Assembly (NCBI GenBank): GCA_020744425.1
Contig: JAGMUV010000030.1
Location: 248,001 to 312,000, forward strand
Reading direction: 5' to 3'
Length of the DNA: 64,000 nt
Source: Dactylonectria macrodidyma
Taxonomy: Eukaryota; Ascomycota; Sordariomycetes; Hypocreales; Nectriaceae
Shown: in pieces, positions 11,402-21,836 of the stretch
How positions within the stretch are numbered: the stretch's first letter is position 1
Layout of the letters: each line of letters starts with the position of its first letter
Made by a program: the position numbers and the translations under genes
The notes under the pieces: model-generated
What the model was told of the DNA's origin: nothing
What the model saw: only the letters and a program-made list of their open reading frames with translations
Database searches by the model: none

Positions 11402-11737
11402 ATGCATTGGTTAGACATCGGCCGCTACAACGTTGTTCTCACGCATATACCGGATATAGGAAAAGTCAATGCGGCAGCAGTCACTGCTAATTATCAAGCA
11501 AGCTTCCCAATGTCAAGCCTGTCCTCATGGAGCATCAGCGGCGCTATTCCCTTCGAACCCAAAAGCAAGGAGATCATTCTCGGCAACGTCATCATTAGCA
11601 TTGACACCGTTCAGTATAATCTTGGATGGCAGTTATTGGAGGCTTTTCTCCGGAAAGACTTGCTGCTACTCTTTAGGGCTCAAACGGTACTAGCGCAATT
11701 GAAAAGCTTTCGTGGCCAGGCGCTGAATAGAAGATGA
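11402..11737 (+). pseudogene. PNP/UDP phosphorylase-domain relic of an NLR-type gene
   Basis: The frame contains GRYNVVLTHIPDIGKVNAAA, ASFP, EIILGNVIIS and VQYNLGWQLLEAF. These match in order the N-terminal PNP_UDP region of fungal PNP-NLRs; compare [20 protein letters not shown] and IRLGDIAVS in the intact gene near 43.8 kb. The stretch around 11510-11560 needs a change of frame to align (VGICGGVP is lost), and there is no NACHT or repeat region downstream. It is a truncated, frameshifted fragment, distinct from the opposite-strand ankyrin relic. Confidence 0.7.
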
Positions 11738-11747
11738 AACACAGGAA

Positions 11748-11897
11748 CAGGGTTGCAATCCAATCCATTCCACGAGCTCTTCTCGTGAATTTAGAATCAC
11801 CTAGTGATCCGTGCACGAGTGCACGAACCCCTTTGCGCTACGTGTCACCCCTGAATCCACTCCACTGAGGCCTGAAGTTGAGTGGATTGCAACCCTG
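11748..11897. mobile_element. 150-bp hAT-type MITE
   Basis: It begins CAGGGTTGCAATCCA (11748-11762) and ends with the exact complement TGGATTGCAACCCTG (11883-11897). Both sides carry the 8-bp direct repeat CACAGGAA (11740-11747 and 11898-11905). There is no coding capacity. Termini starting CAGGG plus an 8-bp duplication fit the hAT superfamily. Subterminal ATCCA/TGGAT motifs resemble those of the full-length hAT element at 31.5 kb. Confidence 0.93.
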
Positions 11898-12118
11898 CAC
11901 AGGAAGCAGAATAGATATTGAAAAAGATACTAAACTCACGTATAGCCAAGAACCAATATTAAAAGGCAAGAATGGAATATTACGTCAAGTAGAAAGACCA
12001 CCCTCCTTCATGGTGGCCTAATACCTGGCAGTAAGGCATTGCCCTATGAATTCCAGAACCAGAACCCAGATCGGCCATTACCGACTGGATTATGGCGTCG
12101 TAGGAGCTCCTAGCTCCC

Positions 12119-12210
12119 CGGTCTGGTATCTCTTATGCCCCCTCCCTTGTTGATCCGTTTTAGCGCGGCGCCACTCGGATCATCGGCGACGAACGGCGGG
12201 ACGGGCCAGG
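12119..12210 (+). repeat. dispersed repeat, inverted partner of 19045-19135
   Basis: The unit contains CTTGTTGATC, TTTTAGCGCGGCGCCACTCG and GGATC. An inverted copy lies at 19045-19135 (CTTGTTGATCTGTTTTAACG on its minus strand). The two differ mostly by transitions and small gaps. Confidence 0.8.
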
Positions 12211-12221
12211 GATCAAGGTAT

Positions 12222-12972
12222 AACCGATCTCAGAAAAGGCAATGATTATCGCTTCCTACAGCTTGCATGTGATGAAAAGGCCGCAATCTCCACAAGCATA
12301 ACATAGTCCCATGTACTAGCAGCAGGTTCAGGCAGCTACCGATATATGATATGATTCCCTGTCGGGATCCATATAATAGAACAACACGATTTTCTCTTCG
12401 GAAAGTGTGCCTTAGCATTACGTAGACATAATCTGCCCTCAATCGGCGCATACATACATACTGTTACTCAAAACAATGCTTTTGTCACAGCAGAGGTTTG
12501 CCCTTTTGAATCAGAGTGACTTGATCATTAGGGAGGTAGGGCTTCCCGGAGAAGCCAATAAGGATCGTATTATGGAGCCAGTTGCAGTGGCAATCCTGTT
12601 TCCAGGCAGCCCGGTGGTTGGGAATGAGTTTTCAACATTCAAGCTAAGATGCTGAACCAAATCTCAACGTTCAACTGGTTGCTGTGGTTGGTTCGGGAAG
12701 TGCCGTTGCAATGCCGTTCGAGTTGATGGCTTGCTGACGAATTCGTGCATGCACCGGGCCCGTCAGGCACGTGTCGTTCAGCGACGGCACTTGCCGACCG
12801 CCCGGCCGGGTTGGTCAACCAGCCAGGAGGTGTGTGCTGAATGTGCCCTAGTAATCCCCTGAATGTCATGGCGCCGCGTGTGCCTGGCTACTCTGGTCAG
12901 CTTTGGTGGCCAACATCCAATCATGAATTTTTGTCTCAGCCTCAACGCCAACTATTCAAACCTTAATCTCAT
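12222..12972 (+). repeat. about 750-bp duplicated segment, copy 1
   Basis: It starts ATAACCGATCTCAGAAAAGG and ends near CTATTCAAACCTTAATCTCA. The segment at 16130-16805 repeats it in direct orientation with many transitions and a shorter right half. No convincing coding frame is shared, so it is probably a non-coding transposon piece or segmental duplicate. Confidence 0.85.
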
Positions 12973-13733
12973 GCCAGTACAGTAGGCTAGAGACATCTGC
13001 CGTAGCCCGACACCGCTGGAATCGCGACTTGGCGGCCCTACGATGCTCTCGTCCCCCCTGAGGAGCTGGGCGAGACAACACACTGCCATCCCGCTGGTGG
13101 TGCGCCGAGCAGCTTTGGCGCTCGCAGCTTCTATCAACTAGGATATGCTCAAGAGAATGATATTGCAAATGTAGAAAATGGTGGTTGAGATGTGTCCCCT
13201 CTTCACGTTGTTATCTCTTTTGTTCCGCCGTCGCATGCACACGCAGTCGTCGACACCCGTGCACGGACGAGAAATGCGTATCTTGACAAAAAGCATTTGG
13301 GGACAGAAACATACGCTCGGGCCCGTTTGTGTGAATTTTGTCGAAACACAACGGGGGACCGGTGCAGCCATATTTAATTAGTTAACAGATAGAATGCGTC
13401 GGCCCGTCAGATAAGGTTATTTAAAAGAAAATCCCAACTCTTGATCAGTCTCTGGAAGACTTCTTCTAGAGAAGGCTTTGCTAATATCCGAGCTGTCTAA
13501 GTCCACAGAATTGGGACAAGATCGTCATATTTATATGTCCTAACGCTCAGATAATGCTTAAGAGCAGCTAAAGTAGCTCGTTTCATCTTGATTAAGCTAT
13601 AGAGATCTTTCTGTCGCAAATCATCGCTTAACAAACCAGGGGGCTGTGGAGAACAAATCTCTAGCGCAATTTCGCAGGTGAGCCGTTTGCTAGCCACTCA
13701 TTTCTGCACTTGAATTTCAGCACCTATGATCAC
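12973..13733. other. no recognisable gene
   Basis: Frames of up to 77 codons occur on both strands over 13130-13380 without domain signatures. A 66-codon minus frame at 13497-13697 ends where the ATCGAT-rich end begins and could be a transposon scrap. Confidence 0.4.
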
Positions 13734-13803
13734 CCCTGAATATCGACATAAGGTCGATCGATGGCGATCGATATCGATTTTCCATCGATCGCTGCGAACC
13801 CTG
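13734..13803. repeat. ATCGAT-rich terminus resembling a hAT end
   Basis: Several GATCGAT/ATCGAT motifs occur within 70 bp, ending CTGCGAACCCTG at 13803 (CAGGGTTCGCAG on the minus strand). The same motif cluster sits at the hAT end at 50060-50225. No matching second end or target duplication was found. Confidence 0.5.
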
Positions 13804-14166
13804 CTTAGGTATATAAAACAGAGGCCAGTTCCTTTGTTTGCTCGGGTGCATACCAACATCAACCACATACCTGATACGTGAAAAACCAGTCTTGGGCCTG
13901 GTGCTTAAGACTGGCATTATATGTAACATCACGTGAGGAAGGAGACCTTATACTCCCGTCCTCAACTGTGGTCTTAGCTCGTCATCCATCTTTCTACATC
14001 TACATGACAACCTCACTTTATGTGACCTCCGCGATATATTCGCATCAATACCTTACGCAGGCTGCACATAGCATTAAAGAACGCCAACACATCTTTACCA
14101 TTTCCTAGTCTCTCTAACCATACCTCTTCTACAAATCGGATTAACACATCACACATCCAACTTCAC
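13804..14166. other. putative 5' region of the small gene at 14167
   Basis: TATATAAAA lies at about 13811-13819, but some 350 bp from the ATG, so it may serve a long leader or be unrelated. No coding frame recognised. Confidence 0.35.
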
Positions 14167-14448
14167 ATGACCTCATCTACAGAACTAACCTCCTACTTCC
14201 TCCCCTATCTCCAAGGTCTCGGCCCCTGCGTCCAAGAAGTCGACCCCAACGCCTACATCTGGGTCCAGCCCACCATCGATGACGACGACCTAATTTTCGA
14301 TGGTAAGGCACTAAGTATCTGGTACGAGGAGGAGCGTCGCCGTCGAATCGGTGTTGGTAAGGATGGAGAGGAGAGAACAGGACGGAAGCGTGTGAGGAAA
14401 ATCACTCGAGGTCGGGCAAGTTGTATAAGAAGACAACGGTTAAGGTAA
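14167..14448 (+). CDS. small acidic protein of unknown function, paralogue of 19759-20019
   Basis: This is a 93-codon frame from ATG. Its first 55 residues align without gaps to the inverted gene at 19759-20019: ...YFLPYLQGLGPCVQEVD, IWVQPTIDDDD, IFDGKALSIWYEEERRR. I do not recognise the family. The conserved part is tryptophan- and acid-rich, followed by an Arg/Lys-rich tail. Relative to the paralogue, one base is missing near 14400 (GAAAATCACTCGAG against GAAACACCACTCGAG). The end therefore differs (RKITRGRA... instead of RKHHSR-stop), so this copy may be frameshifted. No signal peptide or membrane segment. Confidence 0.55.
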   Translation: MTSSTELTSYFLPYLQGLGPCVQEVDPNAYIWVQPTIDDDDLIFDGKALSIWYEEERRRRIGVGKDGEERTGRKRVRKITRGRASCIRRQRLR

Positions 14449-14819
14449 GAGAAGGCAAACTAGGTCATAAGGATCGGATCTCTCAGATTTAACGCCACCA
14501 CTTATACACGATTAAAAACCCCGCAAAACGTTGCGGACTCGACGGAATTCCATTTTTGTCTTCATTTCTGTTGGGATTAACAGCTATCTCAGCCGCTAAT
14601 TGAATGTTCACTTAAACTTCTCTTGATTGCAGTACTATACTAGACCCCTCCGCATTTGCGTGACGGCATTGGGAAAACCCTACGGGAAAACCAGTGCCGA
14701 GGGAGAAACCGATTCAGGAAACCAGGGCCGTTCCCAAAGTGAAATGTCCAACCCATCGCCTAGCCAGAAACTCCACAAGGCATCCGGGATGAAGGGGAGC
14801 GGTTTGCGAAGCTCGGCAT

Positions 14820-15203
14820 TTAAACGGCGACACAAACGTTCTGAAAAAAAGGGAAAAAAAGGTTCGTTAACAATATCCATAAGAAAAGGAGTCTCGTTTC
14901 TGTGACACTTACAAGTCCTCCATGTTGGTTGCAGCAGCCCGCAAATTGGTTGCAATCGGCAATGGACAATACTATTTCACATCAGCACGCTTTCCAAGTA
15001 GATATTTTGTATGCATAAAGTATCCACTTACCGTTAGTGCAACCAAAGCCGATGATGAAACCAGGCCAAAGGGGGCTGAGGCCGGTACTCTGGCAGCACT
15101 TCAAGTCTTGATCCTGATCGCAAGAGTCGCCTCCGCGCTTGGTGGGGCTAGCGGACGCGGCTACAATGAGGACAAGGGTTGCGAGGAAATTCTTGGAAAG
15201 CAT
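14820..15203 (-). CDS. class I hydrophobin (three exons, last exon 21 nt)
   Basis: Small secreted amphipathic protein that coats aerial hyphae and spores. Exons 15203-15032, 14971-14913 and 14840-14820 are joined by introns starting GTAAGT and ending TAG or CAG, with GCTGAT and TTAAC branch-like sites. The product has 83 residues. It has a signal peptide (MLSKNFLATLVLIVAASA) and eight cysteines in the order C-X7-CC-X17-C-X8-C-X5-CC-X8-C-X3, inside the class I spacing ranges. The eighth cysteine lies in the short last exon (NVCVAV-stop). Class II spacing (CC-X11-C) does not fit. The start is the ATG with the signal peptide; an upstream in-frame ATG in the leader is ignored because it precedes the TATA-proximal leader. 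Confidence 0.85.
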
Positions 15204-15323
15204 TTTGACTGTGAGTCGAAAGGTTCGAGATGGCTGTAAAGCTGAGTTCAGGCTTGAGTGTTTCGGTTGATGGTGTCTGGGATCACAAGACACAAGAGGA
15301 GGTTGGGGAGGGGTTGATGTGGC

Positions 15324-15333
15324 CTTTATATAG
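15324..15333 (-). promoter_or_regulatory. TATA box of the hydrophobin gene
   Basis: The minus strand reads CTATATAAAG about 120 bp before the ATG at 15203. A CAACC/CTCC-rich leader follows, common for highly expressed fungal genes. Confidence 0.6.
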
Positions 15334-15663
15334 ACATTTAGCATCTCATTTGATGTCTTCGAGTTGATAGTTTCTCTTGATTCCCCCTCGAGAATAATGC
15401 TAGAACAGATAAATTATCATACCGTAACGCCACCTCCGTAATCGATATTGATAGTAAGTGTGCTCTAGAGCTTGCAGGTCTGTTATCTGCACACTGACGT
15501 TTTCTGGAACAAGAAACCTGTTTACGGGAGCTCCTTTCACCACTTACCTGTCGATAGTCGACAGTAGAGTTTAATTCCTATTAAGCAAAGGTGAGGTCCA
15601 CAACTCAACTCCATGACAGAGGTGGCTTGGTTCCGGTAGCGTTGGCGCAACCTTGGATTTCCA
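15334..15663. other. hydrophobin upstream region
   Basis: No coding frame or repeat recognised. It presumably holds the hydrophobin promoter, but I see no defined operator. Confidence 0.35.
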
Positions 15664-15804
15664 TGTTAATGCCAATGTCTCAAAATTTGTGTTGGGAGAA
15701 CTTGATTTACTGCAGGATTGCTGGGAGTGTTGTGTAATTAATGTCAGTGGGTCAAAATTTGTGTTGAGAGAACTTGATTTGCTGCAGGGCTGCTGGGAGT
15801 GCTG
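15664..15804. repeat. 72-bp imperfect tandem duplication
   Basis: Two adjacent units share TCAAAATTTGTGTTG, AGAACTTGATTT and CTGCTGGGAGTG with a period of 72 bp. No coding frame is maintained. Confidence 0.85.
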
Positions 15805-15884
15805 GGGAAGGTGAAGTCACAAGGCCGGCAATAAGTGAAGATCACTTTGCAGCCTCGAAAGGTTCGCTAATTAATTGTCTGTTC

Positions 15885-16020
15885 GTCAGTATTACCTTCT
15901 GTGACGGCAGAGGCTGAAGATAGCATTATTTACATTACGAATTTACATAAAAACAGGATGAAAGAGATTTGTGGACCTAGATTCGATCGGGAGTTACCGT
16001 GTAGTCTCTTCGTCGAAGTG
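15885..16020 (+). repeat. dispersed repeat, direct partner of 17865-18060
   Basis: Shares TTCGTCAGTATT, CTGTGACGG, AGAGGCTGAAGA, AAAAACAGGATGAAAGAG and GTCTCTTCGTC in order with 17865-18060. The second copy has an insertion in its right half. Confidence 0.8.
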
Positions 16021-16129
16021 AAGGAGGCGATAACCATTCCCTTTGCTAGGATAATATTTCTATGACGATTATTACTAGCCTGCTCTGGAGAGATGGTGTA
16101 TTTTGAATCCTCTTACACCTCAATGATGG

Positions 16130-16805
16130 GATAACCGATCCTATAAAAGGCAATGATTATCGCTTCCTACAGCTCGCATGTGATGAAAGGCTGCAGTCTC
16201 CACAAGCATAAGGTAGTCCCAAATACTAGCTGCAGGTCCAGGATACGGGTATGTCATCTGATTCCCTGTTGGGACCCAGATGATGGAACAACACGATTTT
16301 CTCTTCGGAAAGTGTGCCTTAGGATTACGTCAACACAATCTGCCCCTTAATTAGAGTATCCATACATAGTCTTACTCAAAAGAATAACTTTGTCACAGCA
16401 GAGGTATGCCCTTTGGAATCAGAGTGACTTAATCATTAGGGAGGTAGGGCTTCCTAGAGAAGCCAATAAGGAGTGTATTATAGGGCTAGTTGGAGTGGCA
16501 ATCCTGTTTCAAAATAGCCCGGTAGTTGGGAACGAGTTTTCAATGTCCTAGCCAAGACGCTGAACCAAATCTCAACGTTTTACTGATTGCTGTGGTTGGT
16601 TCGGAATGTGCCGTTGCAATGCAGAATGGCTTGCTGACGAATTCGTGCATGCACCCGGCCCGTCAGACACACCTCCTTCAGCGGCAGCACTTGCCGACCG
16701 CCTCAACCAGTGCCTGGCTACTGGCCGGCTTTTGGTGGCCAACATCCAATCATAATTTTTTGTCTCAGCCTCAACGGAAACTATTAAAACCTTAACCTCA
16801 TGCCT
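16130..16805 (+). repeat. about 675-bp duplicated segment, copy 2
   Basis: Direct copy of 12222-12972, starting ATAACCGATCCTATAAAAGG. It lacks about 75-100 bp around the CACGTGTCG...CCCGGCCGG part of copy 1. Differences are mostly transitions. Confidence 0.85.
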
Positions 16806-19044
16806 GCTTCTTCCATGACGATCGACTTACTAACGGAATTATCCTGCGTCGTGGCTTGTCTCAAGCCTTTAAGTTGCCAGGCCAGCGTGTGCCATGTCGA
16901 AAGGTGGCCCGGAGATTCTGACGATTTGGGGCTTCGTGAATCCACTAGCGAATGATATCCAATTTACTCTACCCCGTGGTTTCGTCATTCATTTCTGCGA
17001 GCGCATTCGGATTGGCTGAAGGTATGTAGGCGCATTCATGGAATATGTCTTTCGGAATGGTGCTCGTCTATTCAGGTCCGAAAACTCTGTGATAGTAAAT
17101 TCCTGCGCGAATTGTATGGACGAAGATCACAGGCGACGGCAGAGCGATGAGCGGCAAACTCCGTACGCTACCGAAGGACTAGCTCCCCCAGAACGGAGTA
17201 GTCACCCAGAAAATGGGGACTATTAGTGCGATGATCATCATCCGCTTCCTCCCAGCCAAGTGCGACAAAGGTTTAGGTACCTGCCTACGACTCCATCTGC
17301 TCCCCCACAGTCAATCACCTGTTGCGTTGCGCTTTATCAAGCGAAACGCACGGATACTTGGGGCTTTATGTTGAGATCCGTTGTTTAACGGATCAATGGC
17401 TATTCCGATCCATTGGTACTTTATGCGTCCTGGCATTGTGTGCACCTCGCAAGATTTGCGAGAGTCAAGCTGCGTTTCAACAGCTTGTGTGCTGAGGGGA
17501 GAGGGAACTGCCGAAGGGCCTTGAGGGTGAGTGCCGAAGAGGCTTCGCATGTTGAAGCGCGGCTGTGTTGCAGCTTAGAGTTCTGCTGGAGATGAGGGCC
17601 GCAGCCAGAGACGCTTTCGGGCATATCGGAAGACTTGGTGCGACACAGTACGTCCATATTTTGAGAGACAAGCAACGGCTGGTGATGTGAACGAGCACGA
17701 GAGTTTGTTTCGTTGAGCCGCTTGCTCCCATCAATTTCCGCTACCAGCAGCGGTCTTCCATGACCGCTGATATGGGACGCCCCGGTGGCCAAACTATTCT
17801 GAAAGGGCACACCAGGACAGTTGTACTTAGTGCGCAAGGGACGGGCCGCTCGGCCCTGCTATCGGTTCGTCAGTATTGCGTCTGTGACGGAAGAGGCTGA
17901 AGACAGCATCACATTCATAACAAACTTCCACAAAAACAGGATGAAAGAGCTTTGTGAACCTATGGCATGGATTCGCATGTGATTCTAAAATCGCACTCAG
18001 GGGACATGGGTCTTGTAGCTATCGGAAGTTGCCGTGCGGTCTCTTCGTCACGCACGTTCACAGAGACGGAAGTGATCGACAGAGTGATCGACGGAGAGAG
18101 AGCTCTTAGGCTACGTCTCGTCTGACGACTTCAAAATGCAGGCCACATTTCAAGTCGCAGTTCAATTCAACTAAATTTAACTCAATTCAGCGGCCTACCG
18201 GCTCGACGAATTCAGTCTGCGAATAGCATTAAATTGAACTCGATGGAGGTCTAGATTAACCCAATTTTCCAGCTTAGAGTGGCTGATATGCGGCTCAATG
18301 TCCTGCCCTTGCTCGATCTCCGGGGCCAAGCTACAACCAAGTCGGCACTTCTGCTACTTGTGCCCCTTTTACCGTCAAATGGAACCCCGAGCGGGGCCTA
18401 AGCCGCATCCCCTTGGGAGGATTTTCTAACCAATGAGCTTGATTGTCATGCGAGGAGGCTTGTTTTGTGGAAAGACGCCAATCCCAAAATGAGCCAGGTA
18501 CACGTAACTTTCCTTCTGCACGATGTGATTGGCAAGCTGTCACTCATATGACATCGGCACTTTCCGAAGCAAGCGCTGACCACGGAAGTTAGCTGAAATG
18601 TTATGATTGGTTCAGTATATTGCTAGAGGTGTTGATAACTCGTTTCTAACTACTAGACTACCTGGGACCAAGATTCTTACTGTAACTAGCTTCATGCAGT
18701 TAAAATACACTCATCATCAAGATTCTCTAAGAAACCCTACTTACCTAGTTTTGCTCGTGGAGACGACTGTCTTAGTAAGCAGCCTCTCTATCACATGCAA
18801 GCTGCAGGAGGAAGTGATAATTATTAGCTTTACTAGGATAGTTTTATAATGATGATAGCTCGACTGCTCTTTGTAGAGATAGAGGATGTTAGATGATTGA
18901 CGTAGTAAGATCTAATTACAAAAGATCTGCAAACTTTCTGTTAGTCTGCTGGTAAATATACATAACCGTCAATAAGAGAGGAGCTCCCGTGTGGTGCATT
19001 TCTGGAATGTCAAGTCGAGCCGTGTTACCTTAATCCCTCTTCCG
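16806..19044. other. 2.2-kb stretch without a recognisable gene
   Basis: It holds the second copy of the 15885 repeat (17865-18060) and an AATTCA-rich patch at 18150-18235. Frames of up to 138 codons near 17421-17837 have no domain signature and overlap other equally long frames. No gene supported. Confidence 0.45.
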
Positions 19045-19135
19045 CCTTAGCCGGCCCCGTCGCTAGCTTGCCGGCGATCCGACTGGCGCCGCGTTAAAAC
19101 AGATCAACAAGGGGCGCTTGGGAGATACTGGACCG
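19045..19135 (-). repeat. inverted copy of the 12119-12210 repeat
   Basis: Its reverse complement aligns with 12119-12210 across GTATCTC, CTTGTTGATC and GCGGCGCCAGTCGGATC. Confidence 0.8.
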
Positions 19136-19758
19136 AAACTAGTAAGCCTGGTTTAAAGTTTCTACAGACTTCAGCTTTGCACAATTAAAGCTGCGTACAA
19201 AGTGTAGTCACATAGTCTTCGATAGAAACTTGATCGTATTCAAAGTAATCAGGATCTCTAGCATTGACGAGAAAAGAGCGATCTCTGGATCCCGGTTGGA
19301 TATGACGTCGAGTTCCACTGGCGCGCCTGCGATTTGAGTTCACCACCTTGTGTCACGCCGGAGTTTGCCGAAAGCTCATGTATGCAGGGCATCGAGATAG
19401 TGCGAACCGCAGCACTGCCCTTAAATCAATCAAATCAAATCCCGAGTCATATTTGGAATATTTGATTTGATTAAATATTCCAAACAACAATCAAATATTT
19501 CAAATGCTCTCTATGTTTCTTGGCATCCTCCGGACGGGTGGGGTGGCTTAGACACTGATGGTTGGATGCCACTCGGACTGCATAACATGCTAACTAACCA
19601 AATTAGCGGCCAAACCTGGCGATACTAATCTGGTGGTTGGGATATTTGATCGGGTATCTTCATCAAGACTGTTCCGTTCCGCCAAGCCTCAGAATTCCTA
19701 CAATTCCTTCCCTTCCCTTCCCTTCGTTCACAGTGACTTATTCTTTATGTGACTTGTC
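19136..19758. other. no recognisable gene; AT-rich inverted motifs
   Basis: At 19428-19505 the motifs AATCAAAT, ATTTGATT and AAATATT recur in both orientations, giving small potential hairpins. No coding frame recognised. Confidence 0.4.
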
Positions 19759-20019
19759 CTATCTCGAGTGGTGTTTCCGCAAGTATTCTGAACTTCCTGA
19801 CTTCTCACCATCCTCGCTCCCGCTGCTCAGACGCCGACGCTCCTCCTCGTACCAAGTACTTAGGGCCTTGCCGTCGAACATTACTTCGTCGTCTTCGATG
19901 GCGATGGGTTGGATCCAAGTGTAGGCGTCTAGGTCGACTTCTGGGACAGAGGGGTCTAGGGCTTGGAGACCTGGGAGGAGGTAGCAAGTTGTTTCTGGTT
20001 CTGAAGGTGGAGGAGTCAT
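19759..20019 (-). CDS. small acidic protein of unknown function (paralogue of 14167-14448)
   Basis: An 86-residue frame starts at ATG 20019 and ends RKHHSR-stop. It shares EVDLDAYTWIQP, MFDGKALSTWYEEERRR and the YLLPGLQALDP opening with the plus-strand copy 5.6 kb away. A Pro-rich start (MTPPPSEPE) and a Ser/Glu/Asp-rich linker after the conserved core suggest a small soluble, partly disordered protein. I do not recognise the family. This copy looks the more intact of the two. Confidence 0.6.
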   Translation of the reverse strand: MTPPPSEPETTCYLLPGLQALDPSVPEVDLDAYTWIQPIAIEDDEVMFDGKALSTWYEEERRRLSSGSEDGEKSGSSEYLRKHHSR

Positions 20020-21080
20020 GGCGACGGTAGATATGTGGAGTCGATTCAGGATGATGTTCGAAGTGGTGAAGATGTTGACTGAAGGAAGATCATGCTGTTT
20101 AGGAAATGTGCTGTGGGGTTGGCGTTTTTGTTTCTTTTAATCCTAGGTCTGACCTGCGCGAGATATGGAGTTCGTCGTCGAGTATGCAGCCTTTGTTTGG
20201 GACGAGGAACAAAGGATCAGACGATCAGAGGATGACTGAAGAGAGCGTGTCAAGATCAGGTTTTTTTAATTTTTAATCCTGTGTCTGGAACTAGGATGGA
20301 TATCTAATGTTGGCCTGGTGACTTCATCAACTCGCTGTGCCTTGTATTATCTGAAAACCTTTTTTCTTTTTTGACCTCCTTCGTTTTGATGTTTATAGTG
20401 GCGACTAACATCCCCTGTTCTACAAAACCGCGTTTTTGTGCATGTGTTTGCCACAGTTTTTGATGTAAATTGGGGCATCATGTAGGCTAGGTGGCTTGCA
20501 TCATCAGACCAGACTTGGGACGGTGGGTGTGTGGCCAAAGTGGTGACGGAATATTGTGTTTAACTACAGTTCTGATCTAACGGAGTTAAATCTTGGTGTC
20601 TGAGGGGTACTATCCATCCCGTGCCGCTGCTCGATCTTTAGAGGTAACAATATGATTGGCTGCATTTACGTGATGACGTAACCTCGTTGAACTGCCGACA
20701 TGGCTGGTGTTGCCAAGACATGACAGAGGCTAGCCAAAGGAAGACTCTCGTCGATGCGGTCGAGCGACTTGGGGAGGGTTGAGGAACTGCTTCACCACGC
20801 AACCGAGCATATGTACACCGTCACCCGGAGCCAGACGGTCCTTGAAGAGGGAAAATTTCAGCTCCTGGGACTGTGGCGCCATTTTCTCTGTCGTCCTGGT
20901 GTTGTCTGTAAGCTGCAAGGGCTGCGGTTTTTAAGTTCGCAGTGATTGTGATTGTGGTGGCCACGCGGCATCCACCGCATCAATCCTGGGTGGCCGTTCT
21001 TTCCTCTGAATTGGCCTTGTTGACAGGCTCTGACGCAGGACCCGCTCTTCGCGCGGAATTGATTGGCCTTGTGTCGCCAT
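20020..21080. other. no recognisable gene
   Basis: Short frames only. The part before 20290 is probably the upstream region of the small minus-strand gene. A T-rich run lies at 20258-20275. Confidence 0.4.
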
Positions 21081-21346
21081 CGGTATCCCTTTGAGTGCGG
21101 TAAGACTACAATTCACCATCGATGCCCACAGTACTTCGGGAGATCAACGGTACGTATGTTAACGTAAAAACATTATATAATTCCGTAGAGGAATAAGTAC
21201 TGTAATGTAGATCCCTAAGTAGCTGCGACTTCTCGTCTCATAGAAAATAGGTGGGTACTTAAGTATCCCATTTTTTTCACCCTCTGCTTGGTTCAGATCC
21301 CTGTTACTAGCGTAAGTGTAGTCTTACCGCACTTAAAGGGATACCG
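21081..21346. mobile_element. 266-bp MITE-like unit with 30-bp terminal inverted repeats
   Basis: CGGTATCCCTTTGAGTGCGG... at 21081-21110 is the reverse complement of 21317-21346 over 30 bases with one difference. Nothing between the arms is coding. No clear target duplication was found, so this is a candidate foldback or MITE rather than a proven one. Confidence 0.6.
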
Positions 21347-21689
21347 GTACTGAGCTTTGTCTTGCCTTGAGGTGCGGGTCGTGTCGGTGGAGAATTTTGA
21401 CCGAGTAAGGGGTCTGACCGGGAAGGAGTAGGTAGGTAGGTAGGCTTTTATTCGTTCGGGGGGACACACCCCAGAGGGGCTTTGCGCTAAGCAGTTTCCG
21501 TTTCCTACAGAGCTTCCATAATCACCCGAAGCCCAACAATTTCACTTTGAATGACTGATCCAATCTGGTGTATGCCATGACAGGCCTGCTTGAAGGCCAA
21601 TTTCTCCAAGTGTTCAGCATCCTATCCTCAGCCGCTGAAGCACGTCTGCCAAAATGAGACTGTATGTTAGTAGGATTCGATCTGAATAG
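21347..21689. other. no recognisable gene
   Basis: Contains a short (GTAG)n-like run at 21429-21443 and otherwise complex sequence. No frame of note. Confidence 0.35.
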
Positions 21690-21836
21690 TTAGTGTGTCT
21701 GAGGCTTCTTATTCATGTCAAGCCTCCCTGTTGCAATGGCGAATTTGATCGTCGCCCGTACTGCCTGTATGTTTGGCGCCCATTTATCACCGTCAGATGC
21801 TGACTTTCCTCCCAAGAAGAACGAGAGGTTTCCCAT
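21690..21836 (-). pseudogene. relic of an unidentified gene, also present at 39953-40288
   Basis: The 48-residue minus-strand frame contains FFLGGKSASDGDKWAPNIQA, VRATIKFAIATGRLD. The relic near 40 kb reads FYLGGKSLSDDQKWTPNMEA, IRATIRFALATGRLD. The shared segment of about 38 residues shows two pieces of one gene family. I do not recognise it. Only the C-terminal part survives here. Confidence 0.55.
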
